A stretch of 12,119 bases of DNA from Novosphingobium sp. Its GTDB lineage: Bacteria > Pseudomonadota > Alphaproteobacteria > Sphingomonadales > Sphingomonadaceae. The stretch is taken from the NCBI GenBank assembly GCA_009885425.1, contig VFKS01000233.1, positions 1 through 12,119 on the forward strand, read 5' to 3'. Of the stretch, positions 1 to 6,041 are shown piece after piece; within the stretch, counting starts at the first letter, position 1, and each line of letters opens with the position of its first letter. The position numbers were made by a program, and so were the translations under genes. Under the pieces are notes generated by a model, which saw only the letters and a program-made list of their open reading frames with translations, was not told where the DNA came from and searched no databases.

Positions 1-690
1 GCCGATCAGCACGCTGAACGGACCATCTGGGACGAGCTGCGCGTCGCACGGCCCGACTGGGGCTTTGTGATGGAAGAAGGCGGGGTTATCGAAGGCGATC
101 CGACCAAGCCGCGGTTCATCGTCGATCCGCTCGACGGGACCAGTAACTTCCTTCACGGGATCCCGCATTTTGCGGTGTCGATTGCGGTGCAGGAACCCAA
201 GCTTGATGGCTCAGGCTGGGGCGATGTTACCGCCGCGCTGGTCTATCAGCCGATTACCGATGAGAGCTATTGGGCGGAAAAGTCCCGTGGAGCCTGGCTG
301 CAGGATGCCCGGCTGCGGGTTTCAGCACGTCGGCATCTCGATGAAAGCCTGATCGCCACCGGGATCCCGTTCTCGGGCCGCGGTGACAGCGCGGAATGGA
401 GTCGGATCTACGCAGCACTCGCCCCGCAGGTTGCCGGCATCCGCCGCTTTGGCGCTGCCTCGCTTGATCTCGCGTGGGTTGCTGCCGGGCGCTTTGATGC
501 GTTCTGGGAAACCGACCTGTCGGCCTGGGATACGGCTGCCGGGTGCCTGCTGGTGCGCGAAGCCGGCGGTTTTGTTACCGACTATCGCGGGATTTCGCAG
601 CCGATCTGCGACAAGCAAGTGCTGGCCGGAAACGATACGCTGCACTCGCGCTTGCACAAGGCGATTGCAGGAGCGCTGAAGGCCAGCTAA
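1..690 (+). CDS. Inositol monophosphatase family protein (5' end outside window)
   Basis: Member of the Mg2+-dependent inositol monophosphatase/SuhB-like superfamily, cytosolic, hydrolysing phosphate monoesters such as inositol-1-phosphate. 229 residues are visible; relative to the usual ~265-270 residues, about 35-40 N-terminal residues are missing. Frame 1 is open from base 1 and reads ADQHAERTIWDEL, like the family's N-terminal helix, so the ATG/GTG near 67-70 are internal codons and not the start. Motifs seen: MEEGG (metal-binding Glu, visible residues 24-28), FIVDPLDGTSNF (39-50, Asp42 and Asp45 as metal ligands) and SAWDTAAG (174-181, Asp177, the C-terminal metal-ligand motif). All catalytic residues appear intact. 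The stop is 19 nt before tRNA-Leu, so the tRNA may be part of the same transcript. The precise substrate (inositol phosphate, PAP or another) cannot be read from the motifs, so no symbol is given. Confidence 0.93.
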   Translation, partial: ADQHAERTIWDELRVARPDWGFVMEEGGVIEGDPTKPRFIVDPLDGTSNFLHGIPHFAVSIAVQEPKLDGSGWGDVTAALVYQPITDESYWAEKSRGAWLQDARLRVSARRHLDESLIATGIPFSGRGDSAEWSRIYAALAPQVAGIRRFGAASLDLAWVAAGRFDAFWETDLSAWDTAAGCLLVREAGGFVTDYRGISQPICDKQVLAGNDTLHSRLHKAIAGALKAS

Positions 691-709
691 GCGCGCTTTC
701 GGTTTCCGT

Positions 710-793
710 GCCCCTGTGGCGGAATGGTAGACGCGAACGACTCAAAATCGTTTGTCGAGAGACGTGCCCGTTCGAGTCGGGCCAGGGGCACCA
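710..793 (+). tRNA. tRNA-Leu (anticodon CAA)
   Basis: An 84-nt class II tRNA with encoded CCA. The acceptor stem GCCCCTG (710-716) pairs with CAGGGGC (783-789), followed by discriminator A790 and CCA 791-793. The anticodon stem AACGA (736-740)/TCGTT (748-752) encloses the loop CTCAAAA with CAA at 743-745, decoding UUG. A long variable arm, TGTCGAGAGACGT, lies between the anticodon stem and the T arm. The T stem GCCCG (766-770)/CGGGC (778-782) holds the loop TTCGAGT. A six-T run at 803-808 follows shortly after and could help end transcription. The last 22 nt (772-793) are repeated at 4369-4390, which suggests the 3' end served as an integration site. Confidence 0.97.
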
Positions 794-875
794 GGCAAAG
801 CGTTTTTTGAAACGGTGCAGCAATGCATTGGGTCCGCGTATTCGGCTCTGACACACGTGAAAGCCTTGCTACGGG

Positions 876-3692
876 TCAAGTGGCGAGTGTGACACTGTCC
901 AGATAGCTGGACAACTCACTCACCAGCGTCCTTGCTCTGTCGGGGTCGGCATCCTCTGAGGCCTGCTCGATATCCGCGCCAAGGTCGGTGATTGTCTGAA
1001 AACCAAAACCCCCTCCGGACCCACGCAAGTTGTGCCCGAGTATGGTAATCGTTTCAAAGTCGGCCCGGTCTAGGGCTTCGGACATGGCGACAACATTGCT
1101 CCGGCAGTGTTCAAGATAAGCCGGGGCCTGCTCTGCCAATCTCTGCGTCGATCGCGCGACCCTGGCATCCACGCTGGCATCCGATTGCGATAGCTGCGGT
1201 CCGGCCGCTGAATAGTCTTTGATCGCCTGAAGCAGTACTTCCTGTTTGATCGGCTTGCTCAGATAGGCCGTGCAACCCGCCGCCAGACACGTCTCGCGGT
1301 CGCCCTTCAGGGCTGAAGCGGTCAGAGCAATAATCGGAGTGGGCGGACGGCCATTGGCCAATTCCCAAGCGCGCAGGGTCCGCGTTGCCGCCAACCCGTC
1401 CATCGCAGGCATCTGCCGGTCCATTAGCACCAGATCATAGCGATGGGCCTTGAACATCTCGCAAGCGATGAGCCCGGTTTCGGCAACGTCAACCTGATAA
1501 GGCGTATCCTCGAGATAGGCCAATGCGATCGTGCAATTGTCTGGCGAATCCTCGGCCATCAGGATGCGCAGCGGCTGCAAAGGTGCCTCGGAGTCGTCAC
1601 TGATCGGGGTGCTGACCGGCCGGTTGGGAGTGGCCCATATTTCGAACGGGACCGCAAAGGCGAAAGCGCTTCCCTGATCAACAGTGCTGGAAACCCAGAT
1701 GCGCCCGCCCATCAATTCGACCAGACGCTTGGAGATCGTTAAACCAAGGCCGGAGCCACCGAATCTGCGGGTTGTTGACGAATCTGCCTGGGTGAAACGC
1801 TCGAACACACTGGCAAGTTTTTCATCTGCAATTCCGATACCAGTATCGGTGACGGTAAAGCGCAAGGCGGTCGGCACCGAACTGTCCTCATCCAGTTCGA
1901 CCTGCAAAGCGACATTACCCGTCTCGGTGAACTTGATTGCATTGCCGAGCAGGTTGAGCAGCACCTGCCGCAACCGCGTCGGGTCACCGACGAGATAATT
2001 GCTGACGTTCGGTGCGATCTCGCAGGCCAAGGTGAGGTTCTTTTCGTGGGCGCGGGGCGCGACCATCTCAATCACCTTTTCGAGATGATCGCTAAGCGAG
2101 AAACCGGTTCGCTCAAGGTCGAGTTGCGATGCCTCGACCTTGGAGAGATCGAGAATATCGTTGATGAGATTCAGCAGATTGTCGCCGGATCGCCGGAATA
2201 TCTGGACATATTTATCCTGTTCGGGGGACAGCGAAGTCTTTGCCAGCAGATCGGCAATACCCATGATGGCATTCATCGGCGTTCGGATTTCGTGGCTCAT
2301 GCTGGCTAGAAAATCCGACTTGGTCCGGCTGGCGCTCTCGGCCACGGCTCTGGCCTGTTGCAGCTCTTGTTCAACCCGCTTGCTTTCGGTGACATCGCGC
2401 GCTGCAGCAAACACGCCCTGCAAGGTGCGGTTGCGGTCATAAAAAGTGGTGGCGTTGTAGGAAACCACCGTCTGTTTGCCGTCGCGCGCGCGCGCGGTGA
2501 GTTCATAGTCGGTCAGCGACTTTTCGTTCAGCACGCGCTTGATCCCCGCCTCCGCCCGGTTGGGATCGGTGAAGCAATCCTTGAACGGCGCACCGATCAA
2601 CTCGTCGCGGGTGCTGCCCGTCAGCGCCTCCATCTGCTTGTTGACGTCAGTGATGATACCGGCGGGATCGGTGGTCATCAGCGCGTCAATGTTCGATTCG
2701 ATCAGCGAGCGGGTATAGAATTGTTGATCGCGCAGACGCTGATCGGACTGTTTCTGCTCTTCCTCAACCTGCTTGCGCGCAGTGTTGTCGGTACCGATCA
2801 GCAGGTAGCCGATGATGGCGTCCTGCGCGTCGCGCAGCGCGGTGACCGAGACGAGAGCTGGAAACCGGGTCCCATCCTTGCGGATATAGGTCAGCTCATA
2901 GATATCCTCGATGCCGCGCGAGGCTTTGAACACCAAGGCTTCGAAGCCGGGCGTGATCTTGGTTCCCAACTCGACGCTCAGCTCTTCGGCCCGCGCAATC
3001 AGCTCTTGCGGATCAGAAATGTCGGCCGGTGTGATCTTGTTCATGACCTCGGCGGCGGTATAGCCAAGCATGCGTTCGGCGCCGACGTTGAAGATCTGGA
3101 TAACGCCCTTGGCGTCGGTGGCGATACTGGAAAAGTTGGCGCTGTTGAAAATCGCATTCTGCAGGGCGCCTGCCTGAAGCAAGGCCTCCTCCGCTTCCTT
3201 GCGGGCGGTGTTGTCAGTGCCGATCAGGAGATAGCCGATGATGGCGTCTTGCGCGTCGCGCAGCGCCGTTACCGAGACGAGCGCCGGAAATCGGGTGCCA
3301 TCCTTGCGGATATAGGTCAGCTCATAGATGTCCTCGATGCCGCGCGATGCCTTGAACACCAAAGCCTCAAAGCCTGGCGTGATCGACGTTTCCAGCTCGG
3401 TACTCAAAGCCTGCGCACGGGCGATTAGTTCCTGCGGGTCGGAGATGTCCGCCGGAGTGATCGTGTTCATAACTTCAGTCGCAGTATAGCCCAGCATCCG
3501 CTCGGCGCCGACATTGAAGATTTGAATTACGCCCTTGGCATCAGTGGCGATGCTAGAGAAATTGGCACTGTTGAAGATGGCGCTTTGAAGCGCATCCGCT
3601 TTGACAATCGACTCTTCCGTCTGCCCGGCTACGGAGCTGGAAGCGGGAGGGGGAGGGTTCCCTGAGGCCGTTTCCGTCGGTGAGATTGTCAT
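876..3692 (-). CDS. Hybrid histidine kinase, PAS-PAS-PAS-HisKA-HATPase-REC-Hpt
   Basis: Predicted soluble phosphorelay sensor of 938 residues; no membrane segment is visible. Order: a proline/serine-rich N-terminus (1-30), PAS1 (about 34-165), PAS2 (176-307), PAS3 (about 325-440), HisKA with FLASMSHEIRTP (phospho-acceptor His467), HATPase_c with N-box NAIKF (Asn584), DTGIG (616-620) and GGSGLGL (645-651), a receiver domain (about 708-830; acidic pair Glu714/Asp715, phospho-acceptor Asp758, Thr791, Lys813), and a C-terminal Hpt with HNLRGSGGGF (His887). All relay residues are present, so internal transfer His467 to Asp758 to His887 is plausible. PAS1 and PAS2 match at 124 of 132 residues. The ATG is preceded by an AGGAAG Shine-Dalgarno (complement of 3697-3702). 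It lies 62 nt downstream of a single-domain receiver gene, probably in one operon; that receiver is a likely phosphate acceptor. The PAS ligand (redox, haem, small molecule) is unknown. Confidence 0.95.
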   Translation of the reverse strand: MTISPTETASGNPPPPASSSVAGQTEESIVKADALQSAIFNSANFSSIATDAKGVIQIFNVGAERMLGYTATEVMNTITPADISDPQELIARAQALSTELETSITPGFEALVFKASRGIEDIYELTYIRKDGTRFPALVSVTALRDAQDAIIGYLLIGTDNTARKEAEEALLQAGALQNAIFNSANFSSIATDAKGVIQIFNVGAERMLGYTAAEVMNKITPADISDPQELIARAEELSVELGTKITPGFEALVFKASRGIEDIYELTYIRKDGTRFPALVSVTALRDAQDAIIGYLLIGTDNTARKQVEEEQKQSDQRLRDQQFYTRSLIESNIDALMTTDPAGIITDVNKQMEALTGSTRDELIGAPFKDCFTDPNRAEAGIKRVLNEKSLTDYELTARARDGKQTVVSYNATTFYDRNRTLQGVFAAARDVTESKRVEQELQQARAVAESASRTKSDFLASMSHEIRTPMNAIMGIADLLAKTSLSPEQDKYVQIFRRSGDNLLNLINDILDLSKVEASQLDLERTGFSLSDHLEKVIEMVAPRAHEKNLTLACEIAPNVSNYLVGDPTRLRQVLLNLLGNAIKFTETGNVALQVELDEDSSVPTALRFTVTDTGIGIADEKLASVFERFTQADSSTTRRFGGSGLGLTISKRLVELMGGRIWVSSTVDQGSAFAFAVPFEIWATPNRPVSTPISDDSEAPLQPLRILMAEDSPDNCTIALAYLEDTPYQVDVAETGLIACEMFKAHRYDLVLMDRQMPAMDGLAATRTLRAWELANGRPPTPIIALTASALKGDRETCLAAGCTAYLSKPIKQEVLLQAIKDYSAAGPQLSQSDASVDARVARSTQRLAEQAPAYLEHCRSNVVAMSEALDRADFETITILGHNLRGSGGGFGFQTITDLGADIEQASEDADPDRARTLVSELSSYLDSVTLAT
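2772..3593 (-). repeat. Tandem duplication of PAS-coding segment, 426-bp period
   Basis: Two direct copies within the kinase gene, 2772-3167 (PAS2) and 3198-3593 (PAS1), are offset by exactly 426 bp (142 codons). The proteins differ at only 8 of 132 positions, seven of them in residues 72-103 of copy 1. In the 62 codons nearest the C-terminal end of each copy (residues 104-165 and 246-307) the amino acids are identical, yet I count about 20 synonymous codon differences. That pattern fits a duplication that is not very recent and has been held constant at protein level. Confidence 0.95.
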
Positions 3693-3754
3693 GATACTTC
3701 CTGACTCAATGATCGATCCGTGACCGTTGCAGCGCCCGAAAAACGCCGAAAATT

Positions 3755-4117
3755 CTAGTGAACAAGCTTGCCAATGGATAGTTCGAGCTGTGCGGGAGAG
3801 TATGGCTTCTGAAGGAAGAGACCGCCAGGAACGAATCGTCCGGTCATATCATCGGTCAGGGTGCTTCCGGAGGTATAGAGCACCGGCAAGTCTGGCCTTA
3901 GACCAATCGCCTGATTGGCCACGTCGTAGCCGCCGAGCGCTAAAGCTGCGAGACGGATATCTACGAACAGGGCGTCGATAGGGTGCGGGGATGTTAGGTG
4001 CCGGAGCGCCCCGGTTAGGTCGCTTGCAGTCAGCGCGTCGTGGCCCAGATCCGCCACTACCAATTCAAGGCTCTGGAGAATGAAAAGGTCGTCTTCTACT
4101 ACAAGAATGACGGCCAT
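3755..4117 (-). CDS. Single-domain response regulator (stand-alone receiver)
   Basis: A 120-residue CheY-like receiver with no output domain. The phosphorylation site is complete: acidic triad EDD (8-10), phospho-acceptor Asp53 in ALFVDIRL, Thr82 in VLYTSGS and Lys104 in QKPYS. It most likely accepts or shuttles phosphate as a relay partner of the hybrid kinase encoded 62 nt downstream on the same strand. Single-domain receivers take part in the alphaproteobacterial general stress response (for example SdrG of Sphingomonas), and an EcfG-like promoter is found 81 nt upstream of this start, but the FATGUY motif of that subgroup is not clearly present (YTSG here). The start ATG has no convincing Shine-Dalgarno. 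The gene sits inside the candidate tRNA-associated island. Output partner unknown. Confidence 0.9.
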   Translation of the reverse strand: MAVILVVEDDLFILQSLELVVADLGHDALTASDLTGALRHLTSPHPIDALFVDIRLAALALGGYDVANQAIGLRPDLPVLYTSGSTLTDDMTGRFVPGGLFLQKPYSPAQLELSIGKLVH

Positions 4118-4197
4118 TAATTTGCCATTTGGTGGGAATTCAGCAAAGCGATTCAGCCCCTCATGCGACGATCCACCCGTTTCGATGGTTCGCGTAG

Positions 4198-4222
4198 AAC
4201 GCGCTCTGAAGGAAAAGGTTCC
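4198..4222 (-). promoter_or_regulatory. EcfG (general stress response sigma) type promoter
   Basis: On the minus strand, GGAAC (complement of 4218-4222) is followed after exactly 16 nt by CGTT (complement of 4198-4201). This matches the known alphaproteobacterial EcfG consensus GGAAC-N16/17-CGTT. It points toward the receiver/hybrid-kinase operon, with the -10 element 80 nt from the ATG at 4117. Function is inferred from the motif; no other convincing promoter was seen in 4118-4368. Confidence 0.65.
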
Positions 4223-4368
4223 GGCGTTGGGCGTTTATTTCGGAAAAAGGATTCAGAACCGCTTTCAAGATCGCATCATGTTGCCTGAGATCGCCGGGTT
4301 TGGTTGCGCAGCGGCCGTGCCTAAGCGGTCACCTGCACTCCAGCTCGTTAGGTCAGACACGCACTCGA

Positions 4369-4390
4369 TCGAGTCGGGCCAAGGGCACCA
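4369..4390 (+). repeat. Displaced tRNA-Leu 3'-end fragment (att-like repeat)
   Basis: 22 nt covering part of the T loop, the T-stem 3' strand, acceptor 3' strand, discriminator and CCA; identical to 772-793 except for one base (A4382 where the tRNA has G785). No matching acceptor 5' strand (GCCCCTG or GCCCTTG) exists upstream, so this is not a working tRNA. The rest of 4118-4368 shows no convincing gene, only the promoter at 4198-4222 and a possible D-arm-like GGTCAGACACGC at 4351-4362. The M20 amidohydrolase start follows 36 nt later. Confidence 0.8.
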
Positions 4391-4426
4391 TTGCCGAACT
4401 TTGCGAAGCTGGTTAGGCTGCGCGGC

Positions 4427-5764
4427 ATGAACCGCACCCTCATCGCATCCGCCGCCGCGCTTGCCGCGTTGCTCGCTCTGCCGCAAGCCGCCGCTTCGGG
4501 CGATACCCCGCCACTGCGCAGCCGTATTCAGGCCGATATGCCGGGCCTGATGACGATCTACCGGGATTTTCACGCCAATCCGGAACTGTCGTTTCAGGAA
4601 CACCGCAGCGCCAAGATCATGGCCGACGCCGCGCGCAAGGCCGGCTTTACCGTGACCGAGGGTGTCGGCAAGACCGGGGTGGTTGCGGTGCTCAAGAACG
4701 GGCCGGGTCCAGTGGTGATGATCCGCGCCGATATGGACGGCCTGCCGGTGATCGAACAGACCGGGCTGCCCTATGCCAGCAAGGTCCGCGGGACTTCGAC
4801 TGCCGGGGTGGAAAGCGGGGTGATGCACGCCTGCGGCCACGATACCCACATGACCGCCTGGATCGAAACCGCTCGGCTGCTGGCAACCAGCAAGGATTAT
4901 TGGTCCGGCACGCTGGTGATGATCGCGCAACCGGCCGAGGAACTTGGGCTGGGCGCGTTGGAGATGCTCAAGGACGGGCTCTACACACGCTTTCCCAAAC
5001 CGCAGTACGTGCTGAGCTTTCATGACAGCGCCGATCTCGCCTCTGGCACTATTGGTGTTGCGCCTGGCTATGCCCTCGCCAATGTCGATTCGGTCGATAT
5101 CAAGGTTCGGGGTGAGGGCGGGCACGGTGCCTATCCGCATCTGACCAAAGACCCGATCGTGATCGGCAGCGCGATCGTTATGCGGCTGCAAACCTTGGTT
5201 AGCCGGGAAAAGAGCCCGTTTGAACCGGCGGTGGTCACTGTCGGCAGCTTCCATGGAGGCGCCAAACACAACATCATCTCAGACGAGGCGACCTTGCAGT
5301 TGACCGTGCGGTCCTATTCGGACGAGAGCCGGGCCCATTTGCTGGGTGGCATTCGCCGGATCGCCAAGGCCGAGGCCGAAGCGGCGGGAGTTGCGCCGGA
5401 TCGGCTACCGATTGTCACGGTGCAGGAAACCTATACCCGCGCAACCTGGAACACGCCTGATTTCTCGAAGGAGATGGCGGATTTCTATTCGGCGATATTC
5501 GGCAGCAGTCAGGTCGCCATCGTCGGCCCGGTAATGGCTGGCGAAGATTTTGGCGAGTTCCGCCGGGCTGATCCGGACAACATCAAGAGCCTTATCTTCT
5601 GGGTCGGCGGACGCTCCGCCAGCGAGATCGAAGCGGCCAAGCGCGAAGGCCGGGTTCTGCCGGGCCTGCACAGTCCCTATTGGGCGCCAGAGGCTGACAA
5701 GGTCATCGCCACCGCATCAGAAGCGCTTAGTGGTTCAGCGTTGCGGTTGATGCCGCGGCGGTAG
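4427..5764 (+). CDS. M20 family amidohydrolase/metallopeptidase, secreted
   Basis: 445-residue peptidase M20D-type amidohydrolase, the group of N-acyl-amino-acid hydrolases (hippurate and indole-acetyl-amino-acid hydrolases). A signal peptide is evident: MNRTLIAS, a hydrophobic run and an AAAS cleavage region near residue 24, so the enzyme should act in the periplasm. Motifs: ADMDGLP (101-107), HACGHDTH (134-141, metal ligands Cys136 and His138), QPAEELG (168-174, catalytic/metal Glu171-Glu172), FHD (His199), lid-domain GGHGAYPH (231-238), MAGEDFGEF (370-378) and LHSPYW with His415. Length is normal, perhaps 40-60 residues longer than cytosolic relatives because of the signal peptide. ATG 4427 is chosen since the signal peptide starts there; an in-frame TTG at 4391 would only add 12 residues before it. 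There is no strong Shine-Dalgarno. It starts 36 nt after the tRNA-like repeat, so before the proposed insertion it would have stood just behind tRNA-Leu. Substrate unknown. Confidence 0.93.
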   Translation: MNRTLIASAAALAALLALPQAAASGDTPPLRSRIQADMPGLMTIYRDFHANPELSFQEHRSAKIMADAARKAGFTVTEGVGKTGVVAVLKNGPGPVVMIRADMDGLPVIEQTGLPYASKVRGTSTAGVESGVMHACGHDTHMTAWIETARLLATSKDYWSGTLVMIAQPAEELGLGALEMLKDGLYTRFPKPQYVLSFHDSADLASGTIGVAPGYALANVDSVDIKVRGEGGHGAYPHLTKDPIVIGSAIVMRLQTLVSREKSPFEPAVVTVGSFHGGAKHNIISDEATLQLTVRSYSDESRAHLLGGIRRIAKAEAEAAGVAPDRLPIVTVQETYTRATWNTPDFSKEMADFYSAIFGSSQVAIVGPVMAGEDFGEFRRADPDNIKSLIFWVGGRSASEIEAAKREGRVLPGLHSPYWAPEADKVIATASEALSGSALRLMPRR

Positions 5765-5802
5765 GCTTTGAACTGGCGTAGCGGAATAACGCGGTAAGGC
5801 TT

Positions 5803-6006
5803 CTATTCTTCGCTGGCGTCTGCTTGACCCGAACGTTGGCGCGAGGCTTCCAGCGCCTTTTCAAGCTCCTGCTCGGTTGGTTCAGTGACAGGCTCTGTCT
5901 CAGCGGTCTTTTTTGGGTTCTTTTGGGCCCGCACCATCTCCATTTCGGCATATGGTTACGAACAAGGTGATGACCGCCGGGACGAAAGGGGCGTCCCGAC
6001 GATCAT
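5803..6006 (-). pseudogene. Possible small membrane protein gene, frame-disrupted
   Basis: Not recognised. On the minus strand an excellent Shine-Dalgarno (GGGGAGGAG, complement of 6012-6020) stands 5 nt before ATG 6006, but that frame stops after 16 codons (TAA, complement of 5956-5958). The same frame is open again to the TAG at 5803-5805, giving MEMVRAQKNPKK and then a Glu-rich helix-like tail (46 residues from ATG 5943) with coding-like codon use. Between them, another frame encodes the hydrophobic stretch PFVPAVITLFVTI. One added C in the CCCC run (complement of 5988-5991) and one base fewer near 5952 would join these into a protein of about 67 residues: one membrane helix plus a charged tail. 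Seen: the three pieces. Inferred: a decayed gene, or sequence errors. Alternatively only the 46-residue tail (5803-5943) is translated. It lies 35 nt after the aceA stop and convergent with the M20 gene. Confidence 0.4.
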
Positions 6007-6041
6007 CGTTTCTCCTCCCCAGGAGCTTTGTGCAGCCCGAT

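Larger units (their letters stand above)
772..4390. mobile_element. Candidate small genomic island at tRNA-Leu 3' end
   Basis: Seen: the tRNA-Leu 3' end (T loop through CCA, 772-793) and a 22-nt copy with a single mismatch (G785 versus A4382) at 4369-4390 lie in the same orientation and bracket about 3.6 kb. Known: tyrosine-recombinase elements often integrate at tRNA 3' ends; the tRNA stays whole and a 3'-end fragment is left at the far boundary. Inferred: the bracketed DNA, holding only the receiver gene and the hybrid kinase gene, is an inserted or reduced element. No integrase or transposase can be seen inside, so it would be a decayed or non-autonomous island. Alternative: the distal copy is a remnant of a decayed second tRNA-Leu gene, because a D-arm-like GGTCAGACACGC stands at 4351-4362. 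Confidence 0.5.

Noticed and set aside
2358..3428. Long open frame (356 codons) on the plus strand opposite the hybrid kinase
   Set aside because: It lies fully antisense to well-matched PAS and kinase domains, has no recognisable motifs, and reflects GC-rich codon bias and the duplicated PAS sequence.
4308..4390. A complete second tRNA gene
   Set aside because: No acceptor 5' strand pairs with the CAAGGGC end, no T-stem 5' strand and no anticodon arm can be formed; only the 3' part is tRNA-like.
4391..4426. Alternative TTG start for the M20 amidohydrolase
   Set aside because: It would put 12 charged/mixed residues before a typical signal peptide and begin directly at the base after the tRNA-like CCA; ATG 4427 is simpler.
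4265..5269. Open frame (334 codons) on the minus strand over the M20 gene
   Set aside because: It is antisense to conserved metal-binding motifs, and its C-terminal end runs through the tRNA-like repeat; there is no protein-family signature.
5978..5998. Hairpin CGGGACG-N7-CGTCCCG downstream of aceA as an intrinsic terminator
   Set aside because: The 7-bp stem is real, but no T-run follows on either strand and it lies within the damaged small gene; left as an unassigned inverted repeat.
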